This document shows, one piece after another, positions 1 through 9,159 of a stretch of 64,000 nt of DNA (position 1 is the stretch's first letter; every line of letters starts with the position of its first letter). Under the pieces are notes generated by a model that was given only the letters and a program-made list of their open reading frames with translations, was not told where the DNA came from and made no database searches. The translations under genes and the position numbers were made by a program. Origin of the DNA: Sneathiella limimaris (lineage in GTDB: Bacteria > Pseudomonadota > Alphaproteobacteria > Sneathiellales > Sneathiellaceae); NCBI RefSeq assembly GCF_012932565.1, contig NZ_JABBYJ010000003.1, forward strand, positions 62,001 to 126,000, given 5' to 3'.

Positions 1-534
1 GAAGCAGGTCAAACCGAGACGACTGAGACGCAAGAAGATCAAAAGCCCGAAAGTCGTGACAATCTAGCTTCTCCAGAAGCTGGGCTTAGTGATGCAGAAC
101 TAGAACAAGTTGAAGACCTTAAAGCCCGAGATCGTGAAGTCAGAGCTCATGAGCAGGCTCATGCAGCTGTTGGTGGTCAATATGCGGGTTCACCGACCTA
201 TGAATATCAAACTGGCCCTGATCGCGTCCGGTACGCTGTTGGAGGTGAAGTAAAAATCGACGTCGCCCCTGTTCCTGGGGACCCATCTGCAACAATAACC
301 AAAATGGACATCGTCATAAAAGCAGCTTTGGCACCTGCAGAACCGTCCAGTCAGGATCGTAAAGTTGCCGCCACCGCATCGAAGCAACGTGCTGAAGCTC
401 AGGCTGAATTAAACGCCCAAAGGCAGGCAGAACTCGCGGGCGACGACCCGACAGAAACTGAAATTCCAGATGCAGCCACTATTTCTGGTTCTGGGTCGGC
501 TCCGGCCAGCCCAATTATCAATCTATTCGCCTAA
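1..534 (+). CDS. SprA-related putative metalloprotease, 3' part only
   Basis: The frame is open from the first base and ends with TAA at 532-534, so the start lies outside the window and 177 residues are seen. About residues 40-130 of the fragment match what I know of the SprA-related family (catalytic-domain-like proteins of Proteobacteria): a KARDREVRAHEQAH segment with an HExxH-type zinc site (HEQAH, residues 50-54), then a Tyr/Gly-rich YEYQTGPD..YAVGGEV stretch and LAPAEPSSQDRKVA. The flanks are acidic and Gln/Glu/Ala rich, probably disordered. The family has no well-established function that I know of; the protease role is inferred from the HExxH motif. It converges on thiD with a gap of four bases. 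Confidence 0.75.
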   Translation, partial: EAGQTETTETQEDQKPESRDNLASPEAGLSDAELEQVEDLKARDREVRAHEQAHAAVGGQYAGSPTYEYQTGPDRVRYAVGGEVKIDVAPVPGDPSATITKMDIVIKAALAPAEPSSQDRKVAATASKQRAEAQAELNAQRQAELAGDDPTETEIPDAATISGSGSAPASPIINLFA

Positions 535-538
535 GCCG

Positions 539-1351
539 TTATTCGATAAATTCAAAGTGTGAGATAGTATGGCCGTGGTTCAACGGGCCATGTCCCTGCC
601 CAAGACCGGGAGCAGTTTGAATCGCTTTTTCAACATATTGTATGGCACGCGCCACGCTCACACTCAAACCAAGGTTCTGAGCAAGGCCAGTTGCGATGGC
701 AGATGAGAGTGTACAGCCTGTCCCATGTGTATGCTCAGTCCGAATGCGCGGATGCTCAAAATAATGAACATCTTCCTTGGTCATCAAGATATCAATCACG
801 AGTTCACTATCTAAGTGCCCGCCTTTTACCAAAACAGCTTCACACCCCATTTTCAAAAGATCCGATGCCGCTCTTTTCATATCGTCGACAGTCGTAATTT
901 CATAACCCACCAGCTTTTCAGCTTCTGGAATGTTTGGGGTCAACAATGTTGTATGACGCTTCAGCAACCGGTCTTTGATTGCAATCTCGGCATCTGAGGT
1001 GAGTAGCTCGGCTCCGCCTTTGGCGATCATAACCGGGTCCAAGACAACTGGCGGCAAGTCAGTGCAACCATCAAAATAGTCTGCAATCGCGTTAATCACT
1101 TCAACCCGATGAAGCATCCCTATTTTAATCGCATCGAGGCCGATATCCTCCTTGACCACACGAATTTGCTCAACGACGAAATCCGGTTCGACAGCCAAGA
1201 CAGCACTGACGCCCATTGTATTTTGCGCAGTCAGAGCAGTGATAGCTGTCGCGCCATAACCTTTAAGGGCGGTAATGGCCTTGAGATCAGCCTGAATACC
1301 GGCTCCACCACCACTGTCTGAGCCCGCAATTGACAAGACACGTCCCTGCAT
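539..1351 (-). CDS. thiD: Hydroxymethylpyrimidine / phosphomethylpyrimidine kinase
   Basis: 270 residues, the usual ThiD length. It phosphorylates HMP and then HMP-P to HMP-PP, the pyrimidine half of thiamine. Ribokinase-fold signs: GSDSGGGAGIQADLKA at residues 10-25, DPVMIAKGG at 105-113, TPNIPEAE at 138-145, and the anion-hole/catalytic segment HTHGTGCTLSSAIA at 207-220. It lies 30 nt downstream of glmM on the same strand, so it is probably the last gene of the ftsH-folP-glmM transcript. The other thiamine gene here, thiE, sits 25 kb away. No TPP riboswitch fold is recognisable in front of it. Confidence 0.95.
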   Translation of the reverse strand: MQGRVLSIAGSDSGGGAGIQADLKAITALKGYGATAITALTAQNTMGVSAVLAVEPDFVVEQIRVVKEDIGLDAIKIGMLHRVEVINAIADYFDGCTDLPPVVLDPVMIAKGGAELLTSDAEIAIKDRLLKRHTTLLTPNIPEAEKLVGYEITTVDDMKRAASDLLKMGCEAVLVKGGHLDSELVIDILMTKEDVHYFEHPRIRTEHTHGTGCTLSSAIATGLAQNLGLSVSVARAIQYVEKAIQTAPGLGQGHGPLNHGHTISHFEFIE

Positions 1352-1381
1352 CGGACTAGCTTCCTCTACTAAAAAATATGA

Positions 1382-2731
1382 TTACGAAGCGGCTTTCTGA
1401 ACTTCTTCCACAATATCATCAACAACCTGATTGACGAGATCCGTGTCCTCTCCTTCGCCCATCACTCGAATAAGAGGTTCCGTACCTGATTTCCGAATGA
1501 GCAAACGACCCGTAGATGCCAGCTTCTCTTCTCCATTTTTAATCGCACTTTGCACTGATGCAAGGCTTAAGGGATCAGTTGACCCATATCGAACATTCTT
1601 CAGAATTTGAGGGAAGGGTTCAAAACTGCGAGCAATTTCGCTTACCGGTTTTTGTTGCTCTACAATCACTGACAGGACCTGAAGCGCCGCAACCAATCCA
1701 TCACCAGTCGTTGCGAAGTCACTCATGACCATATGACCAGACTGCTCGCCCCCAAGGTTATAGCCATGATTACGCATATGCTCGACGACATAGCGATCAC
1801 CTACGGCAGTCCGAACCAAATCAAGCCCCTTACCTTTTAGGAATTTTTCCAATCCCATGTTTGACATGACAGTTGCAACCAAGCCGCCGCCTTTCAAGAG
1901 GTCACGTTCCGCCCAGCTTGCCGCAATCAGAGCCATTAATTGATCCCCATCAATCAAGTGCCCATTTTCGTCGCACATAATCAGACGATCAGCATCTCCA
2001 TCCAAGGCAATCCCTAAATGTGCGCCGGTTTCAACAACCTTCTGACACATGGCATCTGTTGAAGTCGATCCGCATCCATCGTTGATGTTAAAGCCGTTAG
2101 GAGAAACACCAAGTGATATGACATCTGCTTCCAATTCCCAAAGCACAGTCGGCGCAACCTTGTAAGCCGCGCCATTTGCACAATCTACGACAATCTTAAG
2201 TCCCTTTAGCAATTGGTTTTTAGGGAAACTGCCTTTGGCAAACTCAATATATCTGCCAGGCGCATCATCCAGTCGCGTTGCTCTACCCAACAATTTGGGC
2301 GTCGCCACCTCGACTAAATCTGGATTTTCAATCCCAGCTTCAATTTCAAGTTCCACATCATCGGAGAGCTTATAACCATCAGGGCCAAATAACTTTATAC
2401 CGTTATCTTCATAAGGGTTGTGCGAAGCAGAAATCATAACCCCAAGATCAGCCCGCAAGGATCGTGTCAACATCGCAATCGCCGGCGTAGGTAGCGGCCC
2501 GACCAAAATCACATCCATACCCACTGAAATAAATCCCGCAGTCAAGGCCGGCTCAATCATATAGCCAGATAGACGCGTATCCTTGCCAATAACAACCCGA
2601 TGTCGAAAATTCCCGCGACCTGCAAATTTCTTGCCTGCAGCCTTTCCAACCTGCAACGCAATCTCGGCTGTCATCGGCAGTTTGTTAGCCGTCCCTCGAA
2701 TACCGTCTGTTCCGAAATACTTCCGTGTCAT
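1382..2731 (-). CDS. glmM: Phosphoglucosamine mutase
   Basis: Interconverts glucosamine-6-phosphate and glucosamine-1-phosphate, feeding UDP-GlcNAc for peptidoglycan and lipopolysaccharide. I start at the ATG giving [13 protein letters not shown] (449 residues), the family-typical N-terminus; the longer frame begins only at a GTG six codons earlier. Visible are the active phosphoserine loop ISASHNP (Ser about 103), the metal loop DGDADR near residue 247 and the C-terminal phosphate-binding [12 protein letters not shown]. The folP-glmM order downstream of ftsH is common in Alphaproteobacteria and fits one operon. Confidence 0.96.
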   Translation of the reverse strand: MTRKYFGTDGIRGTANKLPMTAEIALQVGKAAGKKFAGRGNFRHRVVIGKDTRLSGYMIEPALTAGFISVGMDVILVGPLPTPAIAMLTRSLRADLGVMISASHNPYEDNGIKLFGPDGYKLSDDVELEIEAGIENPDLVEVATPKLLGRATRLDDAPGRYIEFAKGSFPKNQLLKGLKIVVDCANGAAYKVAPTVLWELEADVISLGVSPNGFNINDGCGSTSTDAMCQKVVETGAHLGIALDGDADRLIMCDENGHLIDGDQLMALIAASWAERDLLKGGGLVATVMSNMGLEKFLKGKGLDLVRTAVGDRYVVEHMRNHGYNLGGEQSGHMVMSDFATTGDGLVAALQVLSVIVEQQKPVSEIARSFEPFPQILKNVRYGSTDPLSLASVQSAIKNGEEKLASTGRLLIRKSGTEPLIRVMGEGEDTDLVNQVVDDIVEEVQKAAS

Positions 2732-2777
2732 AAGGCGTGTATCCCCCACAAAATGCCTTTGTATGCCATCTCAAATT

Positions 2778-3842
2778 TTAGGATAGAGGAGTATTGTCGA
2801 TTGCTTGCCAAATTGCAATTGCCTGACGCGTTTCGACAACATCATGAACTCTAAAAATCTGGATACCTGCTTCTAATCCCGCCAATACAGTCGTTAATGA
2901 TCCTGGCAGTCTTTCTTTAGGTCCTATGTCACCAGCGACTTTCGCAATGAATGACTTTCTAGAAGTCCCTAACAGAACTGGACATCCAAGAGCATGGAAA
3001 AAGCGCAAACCTTTCAGAAGAACAAGATTATGTTCAAGTGTTTTGCCAAACCCTATTCCCGGATCCAGCATGATCTTTTCACGATTAATTCCGTTTTCTA
3101 CACACAGCTCCACGCGGGACCTCAAATAATCAATCACATCAAAAAGCGCATGATCATATTGCGGATTATCCTGCATGACCTTGGGGTCTGCTGAACTATG
3201 CATAAGGCAAACAGGCTTGCCACTGTTCACGGCGGTAGGAAGACTTTTTCCATCATATTCCAAAGCAGTGATATCATTTATCATGTTTGCGCCAGCAGCC
3301 AAAGCAGCTTGCATCACCTCAGCTTTACGCGTATCTACCGAAACTACTACCTCAGAAGCACTCATTTCTTGGATGATAGGAACAACACGTCCAATTTCAT
3401 CTGCAACAGAAATTGTTTCAGCTCCTGGACGCGTACTCTCTCCGCCAATATCAAGAATATCGGCTCCTTGATTTAAAAGCTGTTTTGCTTGTGCCACTGC
3501 CGCCTTCGCACCAAAAAACTCCCCGCCGTCGGAGAAACTATCAGGTGTAACATTCACAATACCCATTACCAGGGGACCCATCTTTCCATAACAGGCCGGT
3601 AAATTTTCTAGCTTTTGCAAACAATCAATTTGAAAAAGAATACTCTCCTGATGGTGCGGGGAATTATCTGCGAGACGCCTAACATCTTCCATCGGATGAT
3701 CAGCGAAATACAAAACTTCTGCACCTTGACGAATTGCTACCGTGAGTACAGTCGCATCATCCCGTCTCGCTCGAGCTAAATAGATATCCTGAGTGTGAGA
3801 AAGGCTCCGCATAACTGCGGAGCCTTTGTTTCCAATCGACAT
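2778..3842 (-). CDS. folP: Dihydropteroate synthase
   Basis: Joins p-aminobenzoate to the pterin diphosphate in folate synthesis. 354 residues; the catalytic TIM barrel begins near residue 93 with MGIVNVTPDSFSDGG, followed by DIGGESTRPGA, DPGIGFGKT and GTSRKSF. The roughly 90-residue N-terminal extension (IYLARARR..., ending before the barrel) is of the kind found in alphaproteobacterial FolP. The start at 3842 is supported by AAGGA ending six bases before the ATG, overlapping the ftsH stop (gap 9 nt). A perfect hairpin lies within the first codons (see 3800-3827); a second in-frame ATG sits at 3812 in its loop. Confidence 0.94.
   Translation of the reverse strand: MSIGNKGSAVMRSLSHTQDIYLARARRDDATVLTVAIRQGAEVLYFADHPMEDVRRLADNSPHHQESILFQIDCLQKLENLPACYGKMGPLVMGIVNVTPDSFSDGGEFFGAKAAVAQAKQLLNQGADILDIGGESTRPGAETISVADEIGRVVPIIQEMSASEVVVSVDTRKAEVMQAALAAGANMINDITALEYDGKSLPTAVNSGKPVCLMHSSADPKVMQDNPQYDHALFDVIDYLRSRVELCVENGINREKIMLDPGIGFGKTLEHNLVLLKGLRFFHALGCPVLLGTSRKSFIAKVAGDIGPKERLPGSLTTVLAGLEAGIQIFRVHDVVETRQAIAIWQAIDNTPLS
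3800..3827 (-). promoter_or_regulatory. 11-bp perfect hairpin inside the start of folP (attenuator/terminator-like)
   Basis: AAAGGCTCCGC and GCGGAGCCTTT form a perfect 11-bp stem around a six-base loop (AGTTAT on the minus strand). An A-rich stretch precedes it and TTTCTC follows, so it resembles an intrinsic terminator with a weak U tract. It lies after the ftsH stop but inside folP codons 6-15, with an in-frame ATG beginning in the loop. It could end ftsH transcripts, reduce folP expression, or be opened by ribosomes translating folP. Function is inferred; the inverted repeat itself is plain. Confidence 0.6.
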
Positions 3843-3851
3843 GAAACGTCC

Positions 3852-5783
3852 TTACGAACCCGGTTGAGGTTCCGGCTCAAATCCGCCGCCATCTGGATCA
3901 GACTTTTTATGACCATCAGCCTGAGGAACAGATGAACTCGGTCCCTGATCAGTTGTCGGATCGTCGTCTTCTGGACGATGAATATCTCCACCTTCCATCA
4001 GGATCTTGATTTCATCACCAGTTAGAGTTTCATATTCAAGAAGCCCTTTGGCAATCCGATGTAGCTGATCATTATGTTCCGTCAGAATTTTTCTAGCGGT
4101 TGCTTCGCCCTCTTCAACAAATCGGCGAACTTCCTGATCGATCAACTGCGCAGTCGCATCAGAGACATTTTTCTGCTGAGCTACTGAATGACCAAGGAAG
4201 ACTTCTTCCTGATCAGCACTATACATGAGAGGTCCCAGCTTTTCAGATAGACCCCATTCAGTCACCATACGGCGCGCCATACCTGTCGCCATCTTAATGT
4301 CACCGGATGCACCGGTCGTGACCGCATCATGCCCAAAGATCATTTCTTCAGCAACTCGGCCGCCCATAGCAACCGCCAAATGTGCCAAACACTGATCACG
4401 ACGCATTGAATAGCTATCCTTCTCAGGAAGGCGCATAACCATACCAAGCGCCCGACCACGCGGAATAATTGTCGCTTTATGTACAGGGTCAGACGCTTCC
4501 ATGTGCATGCCAACCAACGCATGCCCACCTTCATGATAAGCGGTCAGCTTTTTCTCTTCTTCTGACATCACCATGGAACGACGTTCTGTTCCCATCATGA
4601 CTTTGTCTTTGGCTTCCTCAAATTCTTGCTGAGTCACCAAACGACGCGACTTGCGCGCGGCCAGCAAAGCTGCCTCATTTACCAGGTTTGCCAAGTCAGC
4701 ACCAGAGAACCCTGGGGTTCCACGAGCAATCGTCCGAGCATTCACATCGTTAGCCAACGGCACTTTACGCATGTGAACTTTGAGAATTTTCTCACGTCCC
4801 AAAATGTCTGGATTAGGGACAACAACCTGACGGTCAAAGCGTCCAGGGCGTAAAAGCGCTGGATCCAGAACATCAGGGCGGTTGGTCGCTGCGATCAGGA
4901 TAACGCCATCATTGGCCTCAAAACCATCCATCTCAACAAGCAATTGGTTAAGTGTCTGCTCTCTTTCGTCGTTACCACCGCCAAGTCCAGCACCACGATG
5001 CCGTCCGACAGCATCAATTTCGTCGATAAAGATGATACATGGAGCATTCTTTTTACCCTGCTCGAACATGTCACGAACACGGCTTGCACCGACACCAACA
5101 AACATTTCCACAAAGTCCGAACCAGAAATCGTGAAGAACGGTACGTTTGCCTCCCCAGCAACAGAGCGCGCTAGAAGCGTTTTACCTGTACCTGGAGGTC
5201 CGACGAGCAAACAGCCTTTTGGAATTTTACCACCAAGCCGCTGATACTTCTGTGGGTTCTTGAGGAAATCCACCACTTCTTCAAGTTCTTCTTTAGCTTC
5301 CTCAATACCCGCAACATCTTCAAACGTTACGCGTCCTTGTTTTTCAGTCAGCAGTTTCGCTTTGGACTTACCAAAGCCCATAGCTTTACCACCGCCGCCT
5401 TGCATCTGGCGCATAAAGAAAATCCACACACCGATCAGAAGCAGCATTGGGAACCAGGACAGCAACGTTGCCATCAACAGGCTCCCCTCCTCTTCAGGGG
5501 CGGCTGTAATCCGAACATTCCGATTATTCAAGCGATCGACAAGTGAGTTATCCTGAGGTGCATATGTAGAATACGCCTGCCCATTATCATCCTTACCGGT
5601 GATATTTTGCCCCTGGATAGTGACGGCTGTAATCTGACCGTTGTCAACCATATCCAAAAACTGAGAGTAAGGTAGTTGGGCACCTGAAGTGCGCTGTGAG
5701 GAATTATCAAATATGTTGAAAAGAGCCACGGCCAGCATGCCGATAATGACCCAAAGTACCAGATTTTTTCCAAAAAGATTCAC
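3852..5783 (-). CDS. ftsH: ATP-dependent zinc metalloprotease FtsH
   Basis: Membrane AAA+ protease that degrades membrane and some regulatory proteins. I choose the GTG at 5783 ([12 protein letters not shown], the family N-terminus) because GGAAG lies eight bases upstream; a longer frame would need a TTG at 5837. 643 residues then: transmembrane helices at about 7-25 and 103-124, Walker A GPPGTGKT at 195-202, Walker B IIFIDEID at 250-257, second region of homology with [20 protein letters not shown], and the zinc site HEGGH at 417-421. The C-terminal 40 residues are Asp/Pro/Gly rich and likely disordered. Placed between tilS and folP as in many Alphaproteobacteria. Confidence 0.96.
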   Translation of the reverse strand: MNLFGKNLVLWVIIGMLAVALFNIFDNSSQRTSGAQLPYSQFLDMVDNGQITAVTIQGQNITGKDDNGQAYSTYAPQDNSLVDRLNNRNVRITAAPEEEGSLLMATLLSWFPMLLLIGVWIFFMRQMQGGGGKAMGFGKSKAKLLTEKQGRVTFEDVAGIEEAKEELEEVVDFLKNPQKYQRLGGKIPKGCLLVGPPGTGKTLLARSVAGEANVPFFTISGSDFVEMFVGVGASRVRDMFEQGKKNAPCIIFIDEIDAVGRHRGAGLGGGNDEREQTLNQLLVEMDGFEANDGVILIAATNRPDVLDPALLRPGRFDRQVVVPNPDILGREKILKVHMRKVPLANDVNARTIARGTPGFSGADLANLVNEAALLAARKSRRLVTQQEFEEAKDKVMMGTERRSMVMSEEEKKLTAYHEGGHALVGMHMEASDPVHKATIIPRGRALGMVMRLPEKDSYSMRRDQCLAHLAVAMGGRVAEEMIFGHDAVTTGASGDIKMATGMARRMVTEWGLSEKLGPLMYSADQEEVFLGHSVAQQKNVSDATAQLIDQEVRRFVEEGEATARKILTEHNDQLHRIAKGLLEYETLTGDEIKILMEGGDIHRPEDDDPTTDQGPSSSVPQADGHKKSDPDGGGFEPEPQPGS

Positions 5784-5921
5784 GGACAATACTTCCCATA
5801 TTAATCCGCCGGAAACCCAACGGACCGAATTGAACAACCCCTATACTGAGGGAGATCTCTTAAATATAAGTCAATATACAAGACTTCCAAGGGTATGGAT
5901 CAGATAAGACTAGCTTTCTGA

Positions 5922-7253
5922 TCATCTAAGCGGAAGGAATAGCATTTCAAAATGTGTCATGGCAATGCCAGACTGCCCAGATCCCCCCAAAAACAGGGGT
6001 GCAGCAACAACTTTTGCACCTTTAAACACCGCTGGTAGGCTATTCCGTACAAAAACTGGCAGGTCGTGAATCTCAGAACGAATCTCATATTCTTGAATTT
6101 GTCGCCAACCTGCCGCCCCAATCTCCCGGATTTCGAGCTTCTCGTCTGCTTGCACTGGCAGGCTATTTTCTCCCAACTGAACATAAAAGCGGTGATCCCA
6201 GATCCAATCGGTTCCTTCGTCCAGCACCATTTTTTCCAGACCAGTGCGCCCCCTCTCTCGAAAAAATGTCAGCTCATCTTCCTGAAGCAGGACCCGACAG
6301 CCAGAGAGAGTAAAATCCAGTGCGCTAACTTCTTTATCGGAAAATTGAGTCAACAACTTTTCAAGGTCAGACAGTTTCACTCGAAATTGATGACCTCTCA
6401 GCCCTTGAATAAAACCCCCTAACACCCGCACGATGATTTCATCTGGCTCTTTCAACAGATTTGAAAGTGATACTGAAAAAAAACCAAACTCACTAACAAT
6501 GACGCATTCACCCCAGAACCGTCTCACATAGTGTTCAAGTGCGGCATTAGATCTACTTAACCGTTTAATTGAAAGCTGAAATGAATTCTGTGTCGCGCCA
6601 GATAATGACACCAATGATTTCTGAATATTCCCAACTGCTGTCCGCGTAAACACAGGGTTCTCATTACTCGGATCTTCAATCCAGTCTTGATTACTGTTTT
6701 GCAAGTAAGCGCGCAGCTCACTACGCTGAAACTCCAATAGAGGCCTCACAATTTGCAGACCATAATTCTCGCTGAGCGGTGACAAACTCGTCAGCCCGTT
6801 CAGACCGCTCCCTTTTGAGAGACGCATCAAGAAAGTTTCCTGTAAGTCTTCCATCTGATGGCCAACAAAGAGATGATCTATCTTTTGGCTGCGGCAAGTC
6901 TCAGAAATTAAGGTATATCTGAGGTCTCTTGCATATTCCTGGACACCCTTGGAAGGCGCCTCACCAGATCCTTTAAGCACGAAGTGCTCTATTTGATAAT
7001 CTTTCAACCATTGCCCTACGAGATCTGCTTCAGCAGCCGCTTCAGGCCGAAGCCGATGATCAACAGTCAAAGCTGCCAGATGTATAGAGTTTTGTGCGCA
7101 CCATTGCTTCAGCAGTAAAGCGAGCGCCATGCTGTCCGAGCCACCAGATACTGCCACAGCTACTTTTTGCGGCAGTTTTTCAGACTGAAATAGCTCAGCA
7201 AGTTTTCTATCAAATCGATTTTGAATGGCCTGATCCATAACAGGCATCAACAC
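5922..7253 (-). CDS. tilS: tRNA(Ile)-lysidine synthase
   Basis: Converts C34 of tRNA-Ile2(CAU) to lysidine so that it reads AUA and is charged with isoleucine. The PP-loop ATP-pyrophosphatase motif SGGSDSMAL sits at residues 36-44, followed by VDHRLRPEA and the FVGHQMEDLQETFLMRLSKGSG stretch (split here as HQMEDLQET and LMRLSKGSGL). The N-terminal catalytic domain is clear; the C-terminal 200 residues are divergent. 443 residues. The start is uncertain: the frame opens with GTG TTG ATG, and ATGs at 7247 and 7238 are alternatives; no strong ribosome site decides. The start almost abuts the cpoB stop. Its substrate tRNA is encoded at 61671-61747. Confidence 0.92.
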   Translation of the reverse strand: MLMPVMDQAIQNRFDRKLAELFQSEKLPQKVAVAVSGGSDSMALALLLKQWCAQNSIHLAALTVDHRLRPEAAAEADLVGQWLKDYQIEHFVLKGSGEAPSKGVQEYARDLRYTLISETCRSQKIDHLFVGHQMEDLQETFLMRLSKGSGLNGLTSLSPLSENYGLQIVRPLLEFQRSELRAYLQNSNQDWIEDPSNENPVFTRTAVGNIQKSLVSLSGATQNSFQLSIKRLSRSNAALEHYVRRFWGECVIVSEFGFFSVSLSNLLKEPDEIIVRVLGGFIQGLRGHQFRVKLSDLEKLLTQFSDKEVSALDFTLSGCRVLLQEDELTFFRERGRTGLEKMVLDEGTDWIWDHRFYVQLGENSLPVQADEKLEIREIGAAGWRQIQEYEIRSEIHDLPVFVRNSLPAVFKGAKVVAAPLFLGGSGQSGIAMTHFEMLFLPLR

Positions 7254-7256
7254 ATA

Positions 7257-8315
7257 CTAAGTACATTTAAACTTTGTTTTTTCACGTTCAGCTATTCGTT
7301 TTAAACGGCTCGGCAGAATTTTAAATTGCTTTTCCATCTGCGAAAATGTCGCACATGCTTCCTTGACCTGATCCATCCGTCCCAGAGTCATTCCAAGCTT
7401 CAAGAGGTTATCCGCAGCCTTGGAGCTATCTGGATAACTTTGATACCCATTGAGAAAGGCAGAAGCCGCATTGTTATAATCGCCGCGAACGTAATAGGTC
7501 TCCCCAAGCCAGTATTGAGCATTTCCGGCCAAAGAATGTGTTTTGTTATTTTCCAGGAAAACAAGAAACGCCTGTTCAGCACCAGCATAATCATCACTTC
7601 GGATTAATCCCATTGCATGATTATAGAGTTCCTCAGGTTGCGCATTTGCTAAATCTACTGACTGCTCAGTTGCCGGTGTCCCGGTAACTGGAGCTCCCTC
7701 ATTGTTGGCAGGTAATGTTCCAAGCAACTGTGTGCCTTTGGGAAGTTCCCCCCCCTCTGCAACTGAAGAGGGGGCCTGGTTGGTTGCTGGAGCTGGCAAA
7801 GTTGAGGAAACTGACGCTTGATTAGCATTCGGGTCTGTTACAGGAAGAGATTGCTGATTAGCAGGACGGCCTGCCAGTTGCTGTTCAATTTGCGTCAGCC
7901 GATAATCTACATCCAAAACCAGTTTATCCATCCGGCTTTTCATTTGATCCAGCTTGAAGTTCATTTCCTCAGTGGTGCCTGTAAGACGTCTTTGCTCCTG
8001 TTCCAGAGCATCAATTCTTGCAGACAAGATTGCAAAAGCTTCACCACCTCCAGAAACAGGCTGTGATGAGGAGCTGGACGCAGGCGGGGGAACATCGACC
8101 CCTTGAAACACCTTACGCTGAACCGAATTCAGGTCCGCTTCAAGTCGGTTGATACGGTCCAGAAGCGCCTGAACATCACTGCTTTGCGCTTTTACGGGAA
8201 AATTGGAAATAAAGAAAACAAAGCCTGAAGCAACCAGCAAAAGTCCCAACTTGGCAAGTAAGCTTTTACCAGAGTTGTCATTAAAGTCGCGCGCGACAGC
8301 TACAGCTTTAAACAT
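7257..8315 (-). CDS. cpoB: Cell division coordinator CpoB (YbgF), periplasmic TPR protein
   Basis: Periplasmic partner of the Tol-Pal system that, in E. coli, couples outer-membrane constriction to peptidoglycan synthesis. 352 residues: signal peptide to about residue 43 (hydrophobic LLAKLGLLLVASGFVFFIS then VKA/QSS), an N-terminal coiled coil (about 48-150), a Pro/Ala/Asn-rich linker and C-terminal TPR-like repeats from about 225 (YNHAMGLIRSDDYAGAEQAF, QYWLGETYYVRGDYNNAASA). AAGGAAAGG precedes the ATG well. It follows pal in the usual tol order and leads into tilS. Confidence 0.92.
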   Translation of the reverse strand: MFKAVAVARDFNDNSGKSLLAKLGLLLVASGFVFFISNFPVKAQSSDVQALLDRINRLEADLNSVQRKVFQGVDVPPPASSSSSQPVSGGGEAFAILSARIDALEQEQRRLTGTTEEMNFKLDQMKSRMDKLVLDVDYRLTQIEQQLAGRPANQQSLPVTDPNANQASVSSTLPAPATNQAPSSVAEGGELPKGTQLLGTLPANNEGAPVTGTPATEQSVDLANAQPEELYNHAMGLIRSDDYAGAEQAFLVFLENNKTHSLAGNAQYWLGETYYVRGDYNNAASAFLNGYQSYPDSSKAADNLLKLGMTLGRMDQVKEACATFSQMEKQFKILPSRLKRIAEREKTKFKCT

Positions 8316-8424
8316 TTACCTTTCCTTTTCCCACCAACTATATTGCATAAGCCTATTTTGTCTTAAGTAGTCCAATAATGTGTCTAAACAGAGGCTAAAA
8401 GACTATCAAGTTTAGGCATTAAAA

Positions 8425-8466
8425 AACCCGCTTCAAGTGCCAGCTGGACTGGACCGGAAGCGGGTT
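8425..8466 (-). terminator. Rho-independent terminator after pal
   Basis: AACCCGCTTC pairs perfectly with GAAGCGGGTT (10 bp) and the minus strand continues into TTTTTT. The 22-base interval contains its own small palindrome (CCAGCTGG). It lies 20 bp past the pal stop and about 110 bp before cpoB, so cpoB-tilS-ftsH either needs its own promoter or depends on readthrough. Confidence 0.85.
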
Positions 8467-8487
8467 GATTTTCGCTCTGGCGTCAAA

Positions 8488-9027
8488 TTAGTTGACGACC
8501 ATTACACCCCGGCGGTTTTGTGACCAGGCTTCTTCATTATGACCAAGAGCAACTGGACGCTCTTTACCGTATGAGATTGTATCAACCCGTGATGAAGAAA
8601 TTCCCAAGGTAACGAGGTAATTCTTCACAGCAGTTGCCCGGCGATCGCCGAGTGCCAAGTTGTATTCACGTGTACCGCGCTCGTCAGCATGACCTTCAAC
8701 AGAAACAGTCACAGAAGGATTAGCCTTCAACCACTGAGCTTGCCGCTCAATTGTTGAGCGTGCTTCTGCTGTCAGATTGTACATGTCGAAACCGAAAAAG
8801 ACACGATCACCGACATTAAGAACCAAATCTTCCTGACTACCAGGCTGGACGCTAGTTCCGCTATTTGATGAAGATACTGAGCCGCTAGAGCCAGAACCCG
8901 AACTCGCCTGGGACGAAGCTCCGCCACCAGAACTGTCACCGGAATCTGTAGGCGCAGTTTCACAGGCTGCGACCAATGCCAGCGCAGCAATCATACTCAA
9001 GAATTTTAGGCCAAGATTGAGCCGCAT
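8488..9027 (-). CDS. pal: Peptidoglycan-associated lipoprotein Pal
   Basis: Outer-membrane lipoprotein that ties the membrane to peptidoglycan and binds TolB. 179 residues; lipobox LVAAC with the lipidated Cys at residue 22, a Ser/Gly-rich low-complexity linker to about residue 65, then an OmpA-like domain with VEGHADERGTREYNLALGDRRA and the C-terminal NRRGVMVV. Separated from tolB by 132 bp and followed by a strong terminator, so Pal may be made in excess of the other Tol proteins, as expected for an abundant lipoprotein. Confidence 0.97.
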   Translation of the reverse strand: MRLNLGLKFLSMIAALALVAACETAPTDSGDSSGGGASSQASSGSGSSGSVSSSNSGTSVQPGSQEDLVLNVGDRVFFGFDMYNLTAEARSTIERQAQWLKANPSVTVSVEGHADERGTREYNLALGDRRATAVKNYLVTLGISSSRVDTISYGKERPVALGHNEEAWSQNRRGVMVVN

Positions 9028-9065
9028 TTATTTAACTCCCATGTTATGGAAATTCGAATTACTGG

Positions 9066-9094
9066 GTATCACATGTATTAATACATCAGCGCAA
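9066..9094 (-). promoter_or_regulatory. Possible pal promoter with a 14-bp palindrome
   Basis: On the minus strand TTGCGC and TGATAC are 17 bp apart, about 40 bp before the pal start. The spacer contains the perfect palindrome ATGTATTAATACAT (9073-9086). This fits an independent pal promoter in the tolB-pal gap, but the hexamers are imperfect and no experiment supports it. Confidence 0.35.
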
Positions 9095-9159
9095 GTATTA
9101 GATGAAGAATACAATAAGATAGACCCCCCGCAAGATATTTGTACCACTATACGTTTGCT

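Noticed and set aside
539-1400. TPP riboswitch for thiD or thiE
   Set aside because: No conserved TPP aptamer (CUGAGA and related motifs) seen in either upstream region.
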